Source: Blastobasis lacticolella
Taxonomy: Eukaryota; Arthropoda; Insecta; Lepidoptera; Blastobasidae
NCBI GenBank assembly: GCA_905147135.1
Contig: LR990052.1
Span: 18,290,200 to 18,354,199 of the forward strand
Reading direction: 5' to 3'
Length of the DNA stretch: 64,000 nt
The notes under the pieces are model-generated. The model did not search any database. It saw only the letters and a list, made by a program, of their open reading frames with translations, and was not told the DNA's origin. Both the position numbers and the translations under genes were made by a program. This document shows, in pieces, positions 24,105 to 35,580 of this stretch; position 1 is the stretch's first letter, and each line of letters starts with the position of its first letter.

Positions 24105-24347
24105 TTTTTTGTTCTCAAAACTTTCGGGACTGATTTTGATGTCGTGCGGCATACAATTATAGCTGATAATGTTCAACCGTGTCGCTGATGCTTCAAATAA
24201 TACTTGCACTTGCCATACAAATATGACAAATAAATGCTTTTATCTCTTAACTGCCGGGATCGATTTTAATGCCCTCTTGTACAAAAATATAGCTGAGACA
24301 CCCTAACCTGTAATTACCGTAATGCTACTAGTTCATAAACCATTTGT
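24105..24347 (+). mobile_element. Half-copies of the same fold-back element, direct order
   Basis: 24232-24347 (AAATGCTTTTATCTCTTAAC, TGCCGGGATCGATTTTAATG, CCGTAATGCTACTAGTTCAT) matches the right arm of the 49.1-kb element. 24105-24175 is a more diverged partial unit in the same direction. Confidence 0.5.
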
Positions 24348-25796
24348 GCCGCATCTCCGTTAAGAAGTTTTCTCAATTTTTCTAATCAGTTTTGCTATAT
24401 CAATAGACTAGCAAACTATACAACAGAGTTTTTCACTCACCTCCCGTTTGAAAACCACAAGCCACGCTCAAGATAAAGCTGCCTTTAACTTTAAACCAGG
24501 TTTAACTTTAAACTCTTCCTGTTCGAAGTTAAAATTGAGTCTGCCTGTGACAAGGTTCACCGCTCCTTGTTTTGTTTTACCCAAAGTTATCCCGGCGAGA
24601 CGTTTACTAAGGTTTAATAGAAGCTTGCGTGTTGGCGCTTGAAAATGCAAGGTCTGATAACTTTAGAATTTCGATGAACAATTAATTAACTCTTGATTCT
24701 GAGGACTTAATTAAGGGCTGCCCGTGAAGGTTGTTGGTAAAATGTTTTTGTTGGCTGTATGGGTTGTTCATGATTAGTGACTTTTGCACGCTATTTGTTT
24801 TATTAGTACGCACACGATCTGTCCACGTGATGGAATGATGATTATTTCCGCCTATTTTAGGCTTGATCACAGCCATTTTACTCCACACACCATCAACTAA
24901 ACTTGCTTGCCACTATAGTGGTATAAAAACATACATATATCTTCACGGGGTGCTAAGTAAGGGAAGTCCATGTACCACTACATAGAAATACTATTGTCGA
25001 GAAACGCATTAACACCTTTGCGTAGTTTTAAAGATATAAGCGTATATATACATACATAGGGACTGACGGCGGTAAGCGTTTTTGTTTTAGTAGATATTGT
25101 CGACAGGCTTTGACGAATTTGTAGATTGTAAATTGCCTCCACATAGTGTAAAATGAATTGAAATGACAATTTTACCTAATTACGGCATTAATAACTGAAA
25201 TTATGACATTTTATTATCGTATTGCGTATGATTTAATTATTGTGAATGATTTTCAATAATTTGAAATTATGACATTTTTATATTTTGTTCTGAATAATTT
25301 AGTTTAGTCTACGGCGTCGACATTGTAAATTACAATGAATTGCAATGTGTTTCTTATAAAGGTACTTCCTACGTACCAACTTGCCACTTTGACGTGTAAC
25401 TCTGTTACTAATAAAGTATTTGTATTTGCTTCAAATTTTTTAACAAAAACATTTTCACCAACACCTTATAATTTATTTACAACTCAAGACGTACCCGCGC
25501 CCTGCCAGCAAGAATCCCACACTCAGTTTAAGCCTTCTATAGTAAAGTTACAAAATAAAGTCAGAAATGTGTTGCAAGTATGAAATATTAAAACCCAGAG
25601 CAATAAGCACGACAATGCAACATTACGGCCATGAATACTTGAAACCGCAATGGCGTGTGACAGGAATAATGAAGCATTACTCGCAACTACTAAAGGACGT
25701 GAGCTGGCCCATATTTATATGACCACTGCAAACTATGTATTTTCGTAATCACACACCAATAGCCCATAACAGGCTACTGCTGGATTTGATCCTCCT
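24348..25796. other. No feature recognised
   Basis: A short inverted pair around TTTAAACCAGGTTTAA at 24489-24505 is the only structure noted. Confidence 0.45.
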
Positions 25797-26060
25797 ACAC
25801 ATTAGTGGAGGTTTGGCGGTGTAGGGATAAGGCAGCCGCCAATGTTGGCAAGCGAAGATGGAGAAGGTGGAAAAGGGTATTTACCCGGGCCGGGTATTGG
25901 GACCAGGGGACCCAGGGTCCGGCGGTTGATCGTCGGAAGTTGTATATATGCCGCGGAATTAGTTACTCGTAATGTGAGTATCGTTAAGCTTTCTTTATTA
26001 GAGCGATAGAGCGATAGATGTCGCTAGGGTTTATTCATAATTTCGACGCTTAGTTTAGAG
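25797..26060 (+). repeat. Unclassified dispersed repeat X, copy 1
   Basis: Shares with 63340-63620 (opposite strand) the blocks CCGCCAATGTTGGCAAGCGA, GACCAGGGGACCCA, GTTGATCGTCGGAAGTTGTA, TATATGCCG and TACTCGTAATGTGAGTATCG. About 60-80 bp present in copy 2 are missing here. It may be an LTR retrotransposon end: the TATATA and GTGAGTATCGTT are promoter-like, but this is not established. Confidence 0.55.
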
Positions 26061-26124
26061 GCGGCGAGTAAGAGATCGCAGAATTGAAAGAACACAACTG
26101 ACAACACTGTAGCCCATTTCTTGG

Positions 26125-26416
26125 ACTACAGTTTTCCAGGATTTCGCAGATCAGGTCATTACGTGGAGCTACTCCAATCTGACCCCCGTGACCCTATTTT
26201 ACAGGGGAACCTGATCATATTGGATCATGGTTAAATATTCAGCCACCTAAATGTGCAAGTTCATCACGATGTTTTCCCTCATTGAAAGAGCATCGGTTAG
26301 TGTTCAACTAATGTACATATTTCAGAAAGAGTCATTGGTGCATAGCGGCACTGAGATTCGAACCCGGTATCTCTCGCTTATGAACTAGACCTCTTAACCA
26401 TTAAGCCACAGACGCT
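26125..26416 (-). mobile_element. tRNA-derived SINE, family A, full length
   Basis: On the - strand the head has GGTTAAGAGGTCTAGTTCAT and a good B box, GGTTCGAATCTC (26352-26363 region). The body blocks are all present in order, including TGATGAACTTGCACATTTAG. Flanking ACAGACGC matches other copies. Confidence 0.7.
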
Positions 26417-26971
26417 TTTTTACGCTTCTTTTAACTTCTGTCCTAAATATCTTTTTCACGAATCTCCTCCTCTGATATTAATACTGTAATTACTATGAAT
26501 AATCGATTATTGTCGCTTAAACTTACGGTTTGATGTCTGAATTCGCTGTGTTCCAGCGACATTGTTACACAGCGAGTCAACACAGTGGTGTACGGATATG
26601 CCAGACCTTCTCTAAATGCAGAGGCATGCATTATGCACGCGTCATCCAGGCCTTGCTTCGGGCGTGGACAGGGTGGGGTCTCGGTATGGGCGGTGCGTTT
26701 GGCCTATTTAAGTCTCAGATGCGAGAAGAGCAAGTTGATGTCGTTACGCGCGTGGGTGGGTGTTTTTTGTAGCAATGAATTTTATGAATGATAAGACTTA
26801 CTATGCAGCACACCATTAAATGTCGACAGCGTTTTCTTTTATACAGTTTGTCACACTTCAATTTTGCAACCTCGGTGATTATCACAAGCCCCTTCTTTTT
26901 ATTACGCACGTTACCCTCCATTGGGAAATGCAATTAACTTGCCCGCATCCAACAACTATTGACGATATAGG

Positions 26972-27062
26972 TTGTAAGGTTTTTTCTTTTTTTTATGCCA
27001 CTCAGATATCAAATAAGCCTGTCTGATGGAAAGCCGTCACCGCTGCCTATGGACGTTTGTCA
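26972..27062 (-). mobile_element. LINE 3' tail
   Basis: T run, TATGCCACTCAGATATCAAA, CTGATGGAAAGCCGTCACCG, CTATGGACGTTTG. Confidence 0.45.
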
Positions 27063-27114
27063 TTCATTAAACGCATCGAAATATCAAGAAGAAAATAATC
27101 ATAATCGTGGTGAA

Positions 27115-27480
27115 AAGTTGTTTAATTGCCTAGGAATCTGTACATAGGTCTACCTGCTGGAAAGTGACCGCCGTCGTCCAGAACATCTGCAATCGGCCGG
27201 TGCGGTCGCGGATTTTGAGATACCTATAGACACGCCGTTTGAAGAACCAGAACAAAGACATCAAGTCTAACAATGGCGACATTATTAAACTTGATGTCTT
27301 TTCCAAACGACTATTCCCCCGCTGTAACTAGCGCTACACCCCGGACCGCACCGGGACGGCATCTGGTCGAGCTCCGCCGTTCCGTGGTCCCGTGATTTCG
27401 AAATTCCCTACCCAGCCACTGACACCACCGCCATTCCGTCGAACACACTGACACAGACATACTAGCGTACTGGCTAAACC
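27115..27480 (-). repeat. Dispersed LINE-tail-like repeat Y, copy 2, extended
   Basis: The - strand reads GTTCTGGACGACGGCGGTCA then CTTTCCAGCAGGTAGACC at its end. The part 27258-27300 contains an 11-bp stem (AGACATCAAGT/ACTTGATGTCT). 27300-27480 is GC-rich and may be the upstream part of the same element. Confidence 0.45.
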
Positions 27481-27914
27481 AATACCACGTCTCTTCGCTT
27501 TGTTAACGGTATCCGAAGTATTTACTTAGATACTGCTGCAGACTCTGTTTGGATGTGTATCTGTTTTTGTTGCGGTTACTCACGGACGGTTTAGAAGCCT
27601 GTGGGACGATATGCGAAGTTCAAAATGTTCTATCTATATAATTATGATGTTAAAATATTGGGTCGCTTGTAAACCAAGGTACACGATAAGGAACCCGTAA
27701 AATAATACTAAATTATTTCTTTGTTTCCTTTCTGGTTTTCATCGACGCGAAAAATTTTGCATACTGGACATTTTCAACTTTTTAGCATTTGGAAATTCTG
27801 GTGGGGCTCTCGCGCGCGAGGTCCCGGGTTCGAAGTCCTTATTACAGTACTTATACTGGCCAATTTGAAACCAATTTGGATTTTGGACGCAATTGATTTT
27901 ATACTCAACTAGCT

Positions 27915-28205
27915 TTTGCCCGCGACTTCGTTCGAGTGGAAATCGTTTTTTAAAAGAAGGGCAGTTTATCTGTTTCCCGAGCATTTTAAATTATCTCCAT
28001 AATGTGTAGAATGTACCCTACCCTATACCTACCATACACCTACCCTACAACTACCTTACACTTACTCAACATCTACCCTACAACTACTTACTTAACTTGT
28101 TTAAAAAAAAAGTTATATGTCCTTTTCCTGGTTCTAAGCTACCTCCCCACCAATTTTCAGCCAAATCGGTTAAGCCGTTCTTGAATTATAAAAAGTGTAA
28201 CACAA
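27915..28205 (+). mobile_element. LINE 3' UTR fragment with degenerate CTACC repeat
   Basis: TTTTGCCCGCGACTTCGTTC begins the fragment. 28011-28090 is an imperfect CTACC/CTACA tandem. CCAAATCGGTTAAGCCGTTC then TTGAATTATAAAA closes it. Related openings occur at 7326, 15791, 54393 and 55427. Confidence 0.5.
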
Positions 28206-28267
28206 ATAGTGTCACTAACACGACGTTCTTTTATATATATACGAGACAGATATAATGTTCCCCGACG

Positions 28268-28375
28268 GAGGAGCGTCGGTGGCTGAGTAGGAACGTCGGT
28301 AAGCGAGTAGAAGCGTCAGGGGACGAGTGGTTAAAGGTTCCGACTACAAAGCGAGAGGTACCGGATCCCCAGGAT
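28268..28375 (+). mobile_element. SINE A head fragment
   Basis: GAGCGTCGGTGGCTGAGTAG, GGACGAGTGGTTAAAGGTTC and AAGCGAGAGGTACCGGATCC. It looks like the head region repeated or slipped; no body follows. Confidence 0.45.
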
Positions 28376-29057
28376 CACAAGCCAATAACTTTACTCAAGC
28401 TCGCTCCGCTAACGATATCAGGAGTCAAACCACACCAATTTCGCCCCATCAAAATTGAAAATCAAAACTGAATTGCAACGAACCATAACGCATCCAATTA
28501 CTTTTTACACGTGCCACATATTAGATTACATCCGGTCACCAAACAACGTCCAATCGATACCAACATTATGGTAATGCCTCGTTAATCCACGATATTACAG
28601 CATAATTAATTCAAAAACGAGCCTGCGATAATTTAAAACTCATTTGCTCGCAAGCGCTGAACTATTTCCGAAGTGTCATCGTACAAAGAAGCCAATTGAA
28701 GCGTGGTAAAGCTTTTGTGCGAAAGCTTGTCGGGTTTGAACGATTTTTGTCACACGTTATATTAGCGTGAAAAATGCTGTTTAGCGCGACGCCACCGGTT
28801 GTTCGTGCCATAGTTTGACAAGGGAAGTGTGATTAATTGAAATATAAGCGGGCGTCGCGTTCGCGGTACGGCGTAGGATGACTTTAATTCAAGGGTTTAG
28901 GTTGGAGGAGTGGAATTATCTCAGCGTGCGGATAGCGGCGGTTCTCCGATTACTGGGGATCTTTTTTAAAGTAACCCGCGTTTCAATTCAATAGCATGAA
29001 CATTTTAATGTATTTTAAGTTACATCGTTAATTTTATTGGAAACGACACAACTTGAC
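28376..29057. other. Unassigned, single-copy-looking sequence
   Basis: Not matched to any repeat in the window; several TAAT and ATTA words (28560-28640). Could include regulatory sequence. Confidence 0.35.
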
Positions 29058-29340
29058 GACCTGAGTGGTTCAGTTAGTTAACATGCCGGTCGCCACGAAG
29101 AGGTCCCAGGTTCGAATTCCGGCCGAGCGGAAATTTAAATGATGAATTTTAATTTCTGTTACGGGTCTGGGTGTAGTATGTATAATAAGTATGTATTTCA
29201 AAAGAAAAAAGTAGATATGTATTTTCTCAGTTATCTAACACCCATAACACAAGCTTTGTTTACTTTGGGGATAGATGGCGCTGTGTGGATTTATCCAATT
29301 ATATTAAAAAATAGTATTGGATTAATAATCGTATCTAATA
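29058..29340 (+). mobile_element. tRNA-derived SINE, family B
   Basis: The head GACCTGAGTGGTTCAGTTAG is a pol III A box (GAGTGGTTCAGT). The B box GGTTCGAATTCC is at 29109-29120. The body has TTTCTGTTACGGGTCTGGGT, then ACACAAGCTTTGTTTACTTT and a GATGGCGCTGTGTGG end. Near full length. Confidence 0.75.
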
Positions 29341-29344
29341 CTTC

Positions 29345-29575
29345 ATAATCACAGCTCATAAGAATCCCTGCAGGACTTAGGGCCTCTCCTACGAAAGGGG
29401 AGGTTATTGCCATAATCTCCTCGGTTGGCAGGCGGTTTGAAGATCGCATTATTACCAATATAACAATAGAAAACGCTGCTGCCCAATAACCAGCCTTCAC
29501 CTTTGTTTCCTCGAAAACAGTCGCCTGGTATGATACCCACGAGTATTATGGGTGCTATTCTACTCTGCCGGACAC
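29345..29575 (-). mobile_element. LINE 3' fragment (same RTE-like family)
   Basis: Directly follows SINE B at 29058-29340. Contains CCTGCAGGACTTAGGGCCTC, the GGCAGGCGG block and CTCTGCCGGACACC. Confidence 0.55.
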
Positions 29576-30149
29576 CAAACGGCCAACCTTACTAACTACA
29601 GTAATTAAGTCTAATATTTAACTTACTAGCACACGCAAAGACGAAGAAGACGTTAAACAACCCTCAACATTTTCATAACCAAAACTGTGGTGCTGGCTAA
29701 CAAAATTTCCACAAGTATAAGAAAAATATGACGTCTGATTAACTCATTACTCCAACTAACATTCCAGAACACGCTTCTGCAGCTGCCAGTATAACATGCA
29801 TATATTGCAAGTCCTATATGCATATTACAAGTCCTATACTATAACCCAAACTGGAAACAAGAACTATAAAAGCGTCGCAGCTGTGTTTAAACGTGGCGCA
29901 CGAGCCGAAATGAGTACGCTACTAAGCTTTGTGATTTACTATTATTATGCGAAGATATTAGGACTTGTCTGGGGGTCTAAACTCACATAACATGTGAGTA
30001 ATAGGAGCCATTGATATTAGGATAGCGTGTGTAAATTTTTTTCCTGTTTTAAAAACTCCCCGTTTTTTAAATATATCCTTCGTGTTATATACACTTTTTG
30101 TTGTGGATTCGTGATGGAACTCCATTTTATTTATTTATTTTTCAGTTTA

Positions 30150-30262
30150 TTGTACACATGAAACTTTGAGGAAAAATACGGAATCATAGATGACACAACA
30201 GGCACTACTTATTTCTTAGAAGAAATCTCTTCCAGCAGGCCTATCAAAGAGATATGTGATAA
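30150..30262 (-). mobile_element. LINE 3' end fragment
   Basis: ATAGATGACACAACAGGCAC, AGAAATCTCTTCCAGCAGGC. Inverted relative to 1605-1745. Confidence 0.4.
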
Positions 30263-31149
30263 GTAGTCGCAGATTAGACATGCACAATATCTAACTAAAT
30301 ATACATACACATAATAAATTAATATAATAAACTACATATATCAATACATTTATTTATTATGAATTAAATTACCTTTTGTACATTACTTTCGCTTTATTAT
30401 AATTTTTTTATTAAATTGAAACTGATTTCGGATTTCTCATCTTCAGGCATTCCCCAAGGCATCCCCGTTTTTTATTTGATTTACATTATCAATACCGACA
30501 CTTACCAAATTGTAACACACTTCTCCGCTAAAAATGCACGTTCCCTAGTAGAGTTATATTGGCAATCGTTGAGTGAAACAAACTGTAAATGATTAAATTG
30601 ATGGGATTTACCAAAAAGTGAAAAGTATGAAGCCCACCCGCTTAAAATTCGGTTACGCAGAACTACATTGAATTACGGAATAAATTATGAGTTAATCCAG
30701 GTTACAAACTACATTAACAAACATTTTATTTCATAAATAGCATTCAGTCCTACCCCAACCCAAATCAAAAGATCCAGTAAACTGAGTTAAAAAGACACTT
30801 AACTCCCAAACCCCTTGAAAATCCTCAAGTAAACACCTCACGTGCCGTTAATTGCAACCCCTGCGAACGTTTATGAAAATATAATCAGTAAACAATTACT
30901 CAACCCCACCACCTAGATTGTGAATCACCCTATAGGATTACCACCATGAATCACCCTGTAGATAACGAGCTAGGAGTTTGTACGCGCGAATATGTAAAGC
31001 AGGAGTTTGGTTTCAAGGGGTTGAGGTATTAAATTTGGTAAGGTTTGCTTGCAAGTCTTCACGAATGATAGAATTAAAATATTTTTTACTCAAATTTGAC
31101 TATAATTAAAATAAACTTAATATATTGTGACCGATTTCCTGATGATAAT

Positions 31150-31345
31150 TTATTCGAAGCAGATTTAGTCGGCCTGGCATTGTCGAGCACGGTCCGGTCG
31201 TGGTTGGCGTGGGGTGGGTTTGCTGCGGCCATAGGGCGGTCAGCGTGTCACTGTGTGTTTCCTTCCTACTTTCCTACCTTTTTGACGATTGAAAGAGATA
31301 TTTAATGTCCTAACAAATAAAGAAATTTTGAATTTTTGAACTTGT
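31150..31345 (+). repeat. Dispersed repeat Z with AATAAA end, copy 1
   Basis: GGTCCGGTCGTGG, TGTCACTGTG, CCTACTTTCCTACCTTTTTG, ACGATTGAAAGAGATATTTA and CAAATAAAGAAATTTTGAA. Same order as 44255-44445. Confidence 0.5.
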
Positions 31346-31470
31346 GTAAAAAGCGTTTTAATTTTATATACAATGGAGTTCCATCTAGAATACTCTATAC
31401 AAACCTTTCACTACTCTTCACGGATGTTTTGGATGTTGTTATTTAAACTATATGAACCATTTATCCACCA

Positions 31471-31640
31471 TCTTACCTACCCTTTTTTGCTATGCAGTGA
31501 CAAACGAGCAGTCAGCCCACCTGATGGTAAACAGTAACTGTCGCCCATAACATCTGCAATTCCTGCATTTAGGTTGCAGGCACCAAAAATGCAGATTGTG
31601 CTGACTACGTTATCCTTCGAACTGAAACAGCAATGCAAGC
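31471..31640 (-). mobile_element. Repeat C, partial
   Basis: CCCACCTGATGGTAAACAGT, AACTGTCGCCCATAACATCT and AAAATGCAGATTGTGCTG. Confidence 0.5.
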
Positions 31641-31873
31641 ACTCACAAAGTCCAGATTATTATTAATTATATTATTTCTTTTTTTGAAAATTGAATATTC
31701 TTATATAACATTTATTTTAGCTACATGCCAATTGATTTATTTTTGTGTACTCGTATATGTTATTTATTTAAACTAGTCTTGGTCCCATTTAATCAGGCAT
31801 CAGTATAATAATGAAATTGCTGTTCTAGTCTAGTACAAACGTCTAAAATAAAAAAAAGATTACCTTAATAAAT

Positions 31874-32204
31874 GTCCCGATTGTGCAATCGCGCTCGGGC
31901 GCCCGGGGTCCGTCTTGACCATGATCCAGGATTTAGCAGATCAGATAATTACAGTGGGGCGACTGCCATTTTGACTTCCGTGACCCTGGGGAACATGACA
32001 AGATTGAATCATGGTTACACATTCAGTCGCCTGAATGTGCAGGTTACATCACGATGTTTTCCCTCACCGTAAGTGCATCGGTTAGCATTCAAATAATGCA
32101 CATAACTAAAAAGGAGTAATTGTTACATGGCCGGAATGGCGTTCGCACCCGATAGCTCTCGCTTACGAGTCGGAAACCTTAACCACTCGGCCACCGCCGC
32201 TCCT
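31874..32204 (-). mobile_element. tRNA-derived SINE, family A, near full length
   Basis: On the - strand the head reads GGCGGTGGCCGAGTGGTTAA (A box), then a TCCGACTCGTAAGCGAGAG arm and a decayed B box. The body follows: the CATCGTGATG block, CATTCAGGCGACTGAATGTG, CAGTGGCAGTCG-like sequence, and the GATCATGG...CCCCGGG end near 31900. Confidence 0.72.
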
Positions 32205-32921
32205 CGTCAATGAATCAAAACACTTCTCCAATATCTAACTCGCCTCCTGAAAATAATAAAAACCGTCCTATTTTATTAACACCGAACAAATGACGCCAAA
32301 AATACATACATCATGAGAGGTCTACACAAAACCTCACTGTAGGAAGACCAGCAACGTCTGACCCGTGATTCATCGTCTTCGTGACCCGCGGGGTTCCAGA
32401 CTCGTATACAGAGAGGGGGCGGGTGTAGTCCAAGGTATACTGGCTCGGCATGCCTTGGAAAACACAATGGGTGCGTTGGTTTTGATGAATTGCTTAATTA
32501 ACGACGACGGGTTGAATTTTGGTACGTACGAGATTTTTAGCTTTTGATGTTGGGCTTGGGACCATGCTTTTTGTCGCTAGAGCTTTTGCTGTGCGATTTT
32601 GATCCTCATCACTAAAGCATTGTAGCCGCCTACTGACAGTTGGGTGGTAAACAACTTTATCTGGGTTAATGTGATTTGAAGTGGCTCGAGGAGGTGATAT
32701 CATGGTGACTGTGGCCCGTGACTTGCCACTTGAAATACTAGGAAGTTTTTACAAGTATTAGCTTGATCTTACAGCAGAAAAAAATAAAAAATTATAGATA
32801 AACTAACTATATCGTTCCACTTGCTACGGTCCTGCCAAATTTCTCGCTACTTCAACATATATTAACTTTTTCACACATGAACATCGGTTTAGGTAACCAC
32901 CTACAATTAATGATAATTTAG

Positions 32922-33310
32922 TGACCTGAGTGGTTCAGTTGGTTAACATGTCTGTCTACCACGCAGAGGTCCCGGGTTTAATTCCCGGCCGGGCAGACAT
33001 TGAAATAATAAATTTTACTTTCTGTTACGGGTCTGGGAGTTATATGTATTATAAGTATGAATTTAAAAGAATACACTACACTTGCACTACACATATTATC
33101 GGGTTTGTTACCACGGTTAGTATTGTTTTTACCTCGATATTTCGACGCAGTTGCATGCGTCATGGTCACGAGTCAACTCGTGATAATGACGCAACCGTGG
33201 TAACAAACCCGATAATATGTGTAGTGAAAGTGTAATATATAAACAGTTTATCAGTTTTCTGGCACCGACAACACAAGCTTTGCTTACTTTGAGGCTATAT
33301 GGCACATATT
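32922..33310 (+). mobile_element. tRNA-derived SINE, family B, interrupted by a hairpin insertion
   Basis: Same head, B-box region (near 32974-32986) and TTTCTGTTACGGGTCTGGGA body as the 29058 copy. The body stops at about 33070 and resumes at about 33238 with GTTTATCAGTTTTCTGGCAC and ACACAAGCTTTGCTTACTTT. The interruption is the fold-back element described separately. Confidence 0.72.
33077..33234. mobile_element. Cloverleaf-capable hairpin insertion in SINE B
   Basis: Arms 33077-33118 and 33193-33234 are inverted repeats of 42 bp with one mismatch; 34 bp (33085-33118 with 33193-33226) are perfect. The loop holds two further hairpins: GACGCA/TGCGTC (33144-33149 with 33156-33161) and TCACGAGT/ACTCGTGA (33166-33173 with 33176-33183). 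No ORF. Superfamily unknown. Confidence 0.7.
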
Positions 33311-33661
33311 GAATACATTTTCTTTTACTCATTCGCGAACATCCACGCCAGAGTCGGTTAATAACTAATCATGTAGCCATACCTACTCCTTTTTTAGACC
33401 CAGAACTAAGATTAGTATTTCCCCAGCAGCACTCGGCAAGCAATTAATTAAAACATATCCGTTTCAAACGAATTAGTTAAAAGCTAAAGTTACCAGCGCT
33501 CACTTCAAACGAGGTAAACACTCGAGGAAACCGAATCAATTCGCGAAACATCAAATTAAAGCTTAACCTACTTTCTGATTAGTTGGTTTGTTTACAGGAT
33601 CTGTTTATGGAGAGTTGCGGCTTATAATCCTTAAAGTTCCACATGGTTTGCGTTAAGGGGA

Positions 33662-33815
33662 ATCATTATCATCATCATCATAACAGCCGAAAGGCTTAGA
33701 CCTCCCCCTGAGATCTCCATAAAGGCCTGTACTGTGCCTTCCGCATCCAGCTGGTACCTGCCATGATTACCAGGTCGTCGGTCCACGTTGTGGGAGGCCA
33801 ACACACGCTGCGGAA
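33662..33815 (-). mobile_element. RTE-like LINE 3' end with ATG/CAT repeat tail
   Basis: The reverse complement matches the usual lepidopteran RTE ending: a CGCAGCG start, a region corresponding to TGGACCGACGACCTGGTAAT, a GGATGCGG motif, a GGGGGAGG-like block, and a GCTGTTATGATGATGATGAT tail (33665-33688). Confidence 0.65.
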
Positions 33816-33984
33816 AGGGAATGATCGGCGTAATAATATATACACAGGGTGACTATAAATTCATGATTACAAACAACTTTTACTATGGTACTAACACTGA
33901 AATCGCAGAAAAATCAGCATAATTAGTTTTCAATTTTGAATGAAACAGCGGACTTTTATCACATTTATGTATTTCTAATAGTTA

Positions 33985-34235
33985 ATATTTCTGTAAAATT
34001 GCACTATCCCGTGGGCTCTTATTATCTTTCCGGGATGAAACGTAGCCTATGAACTTGGGAATAATGTAGCTTCCCTAATAGGTATTTGAAAGATCTTTCA
34101 CTAATAATTGGTAAAACGATGGTCAAAATCTGATCAATACTTTGTTTCAGAAATTACCCCTTACCCACCATACAAGGTCACAAACTTACATACATACAAA
34201 CTTTTCATCTTTACAATAATATTAGTATAGATATA
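33985..34235 (+). mobile_element. CR1/Zenon-like LINE 3' UTR fragment
   Basis: CGTGGGCTCTTATTATCTTT, CGGGATGAAACGTAGCCTAT, TCAAAATCTGATCAATACTT and the usual AATATTAGTATAGAT ending at 34219-34233. Confidence 0.45.
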
Positions 34236-34335
34236 ACAATCCTCCCCAGCGGAAGACCTTGGTCAACCTCTTCCAACCACTTTCCATCAGGTGGCCCGCT
34301 TGCCTGTTTTTCTGCCGTATAACATAAAAAAAAAA
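34236..34335 (+). mobile_element. LINE 3' tail
   Basis: CCACTTTCCATCAGGTGGCC, CGCTTGCCTGTTTTTCTGCC, then an A run at 34326-34336. A second LINE tail follows at once. Confidence 0.5.
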
Positions 34336-34344
34336 ACTCGCTTT

Positions 34345-34553
34345 GCCAATGGTATTATGAACTACCTGGAGAGGTTTTTCCCTGGAGAGTACAACATGGA
34401 GTTCTTCAAGAAAGGGGTTAAAAGGTTTTTACAGGGTCGGCAACGCGTGGGTGATGCCCCTGGTATTGCAAACGTCCATAGGCTGCGGTGACTGCTTACC
34501 ATCAGGCAGGCCGCAAGCTTGTTTGCCACCTTAGTGGCATAAAAAAAAAATAG
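34345..34553 (+). mobile_element. LINE 3' end with coding tail and poly(A)
   Basis: The frame reads YLERFFPGEYNMEFFKKGVK-RFLQGRQRVGDAPG, the C-terminal tail of a non-LTR ORF. Then GGCTGCGGTGACTGCTTACC, ATCAGGCAGGCCGCAAGC and an A run. Confidence 0.62.
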
Positions 34554-35283
34554 TAGACACACTCACACACTTAATATCAACACGTGCAAAAAATAAAATA
34601 TCATACGCTCTGCTTGTTTAAAATAACAAATTAAATAGAATAGGTCTAAATTCTAAATCAATTCACAATTTACAACTTAAATACAACCAAAATTGAACGA
34701 AGATGATGCCCTTAATGGTTACGTAGGCAGATAACAGATTAGTAACTTTGTTTCGGTGTATTCCAACTTTCAGAACCATCCGTTTGATCCAATATTTGAT
34801 CGGGATATTTGTAATGACTTCGGCTAGTGATAGTTTGCACAAGGCCCAGTCAAATGAACATTCTAGGTGGGTATTAACGATGCTATAAACTGATGAGTTT
34901 CGATAAGGAATACATTTCTTACAATATTGTTTTTCGTAAATTGTTCTCGTCAGCGGGAATATACTCTCAAGGGTTGCCAATTGAATCTCGAGACCTGTCT
35001 CCACCTGTCAATAGTAACTCGCTTCGCCAACGCTGTTAGGAGGCACACGGCATAATTGGCTAGCATGTAAATTGCTAGTAATTTTCATAGACTATTTTTG
35101 GAAAAGGATCGAACTATTATATTTAAATCTTGACCACTGCTTTTGAACGCGTGGTAGCAAACGCTACGCCGATGCTACGTGCTTGCTACAAGTTTCCTGT
35201 TCAAACGCTTTACTATCGTTTGGTACGCTGTTTAGTCGCTGAGTGTACAGAGTATTTGTGATAATATTTTAAGTAACCTGTCT

Positions 35284-35580
35284 TAATGCGAGGCCTAATG
35301 GTTAAGGGACGAGAATTGAAACCCGAGGTACCATAAACCATGTACAATGAATTAAGTACATTAGTTGAACACTAACCGAAGCTCTTTTTGTGAAATAAAT
35401 CATCGTGATGAAACCCACACTCAGGGGACTAACTGAATGAATGTCTAACCAAGTTCTTTTGGTTGCCCTGTTAAATAGGGTCACGGAGGTCAGTAGGCAG
35501 TCGCTCCACTGTAATTACCCCACCATCTAAATTTTGGATTATGATCAAGGCAGACCCCGGACAAGAGCGCACCCAGAAAA
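35284..35580 (+). mobile_element. tRNA-derived SINE, family A, diverged
   Basis: GAGGCCTAATGGTTAAGGGA head, then ATCATCGTGATGAAACCCAC, AGGGTCACGGAGGTCAG and ATTATGATCAAGGCAGACCC in family order. Confidence 0.62.

Noticed and set aside
29058..29130. tRNA gene candidate (A and B boxes)
   Set aside because: Does not fold as a complete tRNA, lacks a 3' terminator and continues into a repeated body; it is a SINE head.
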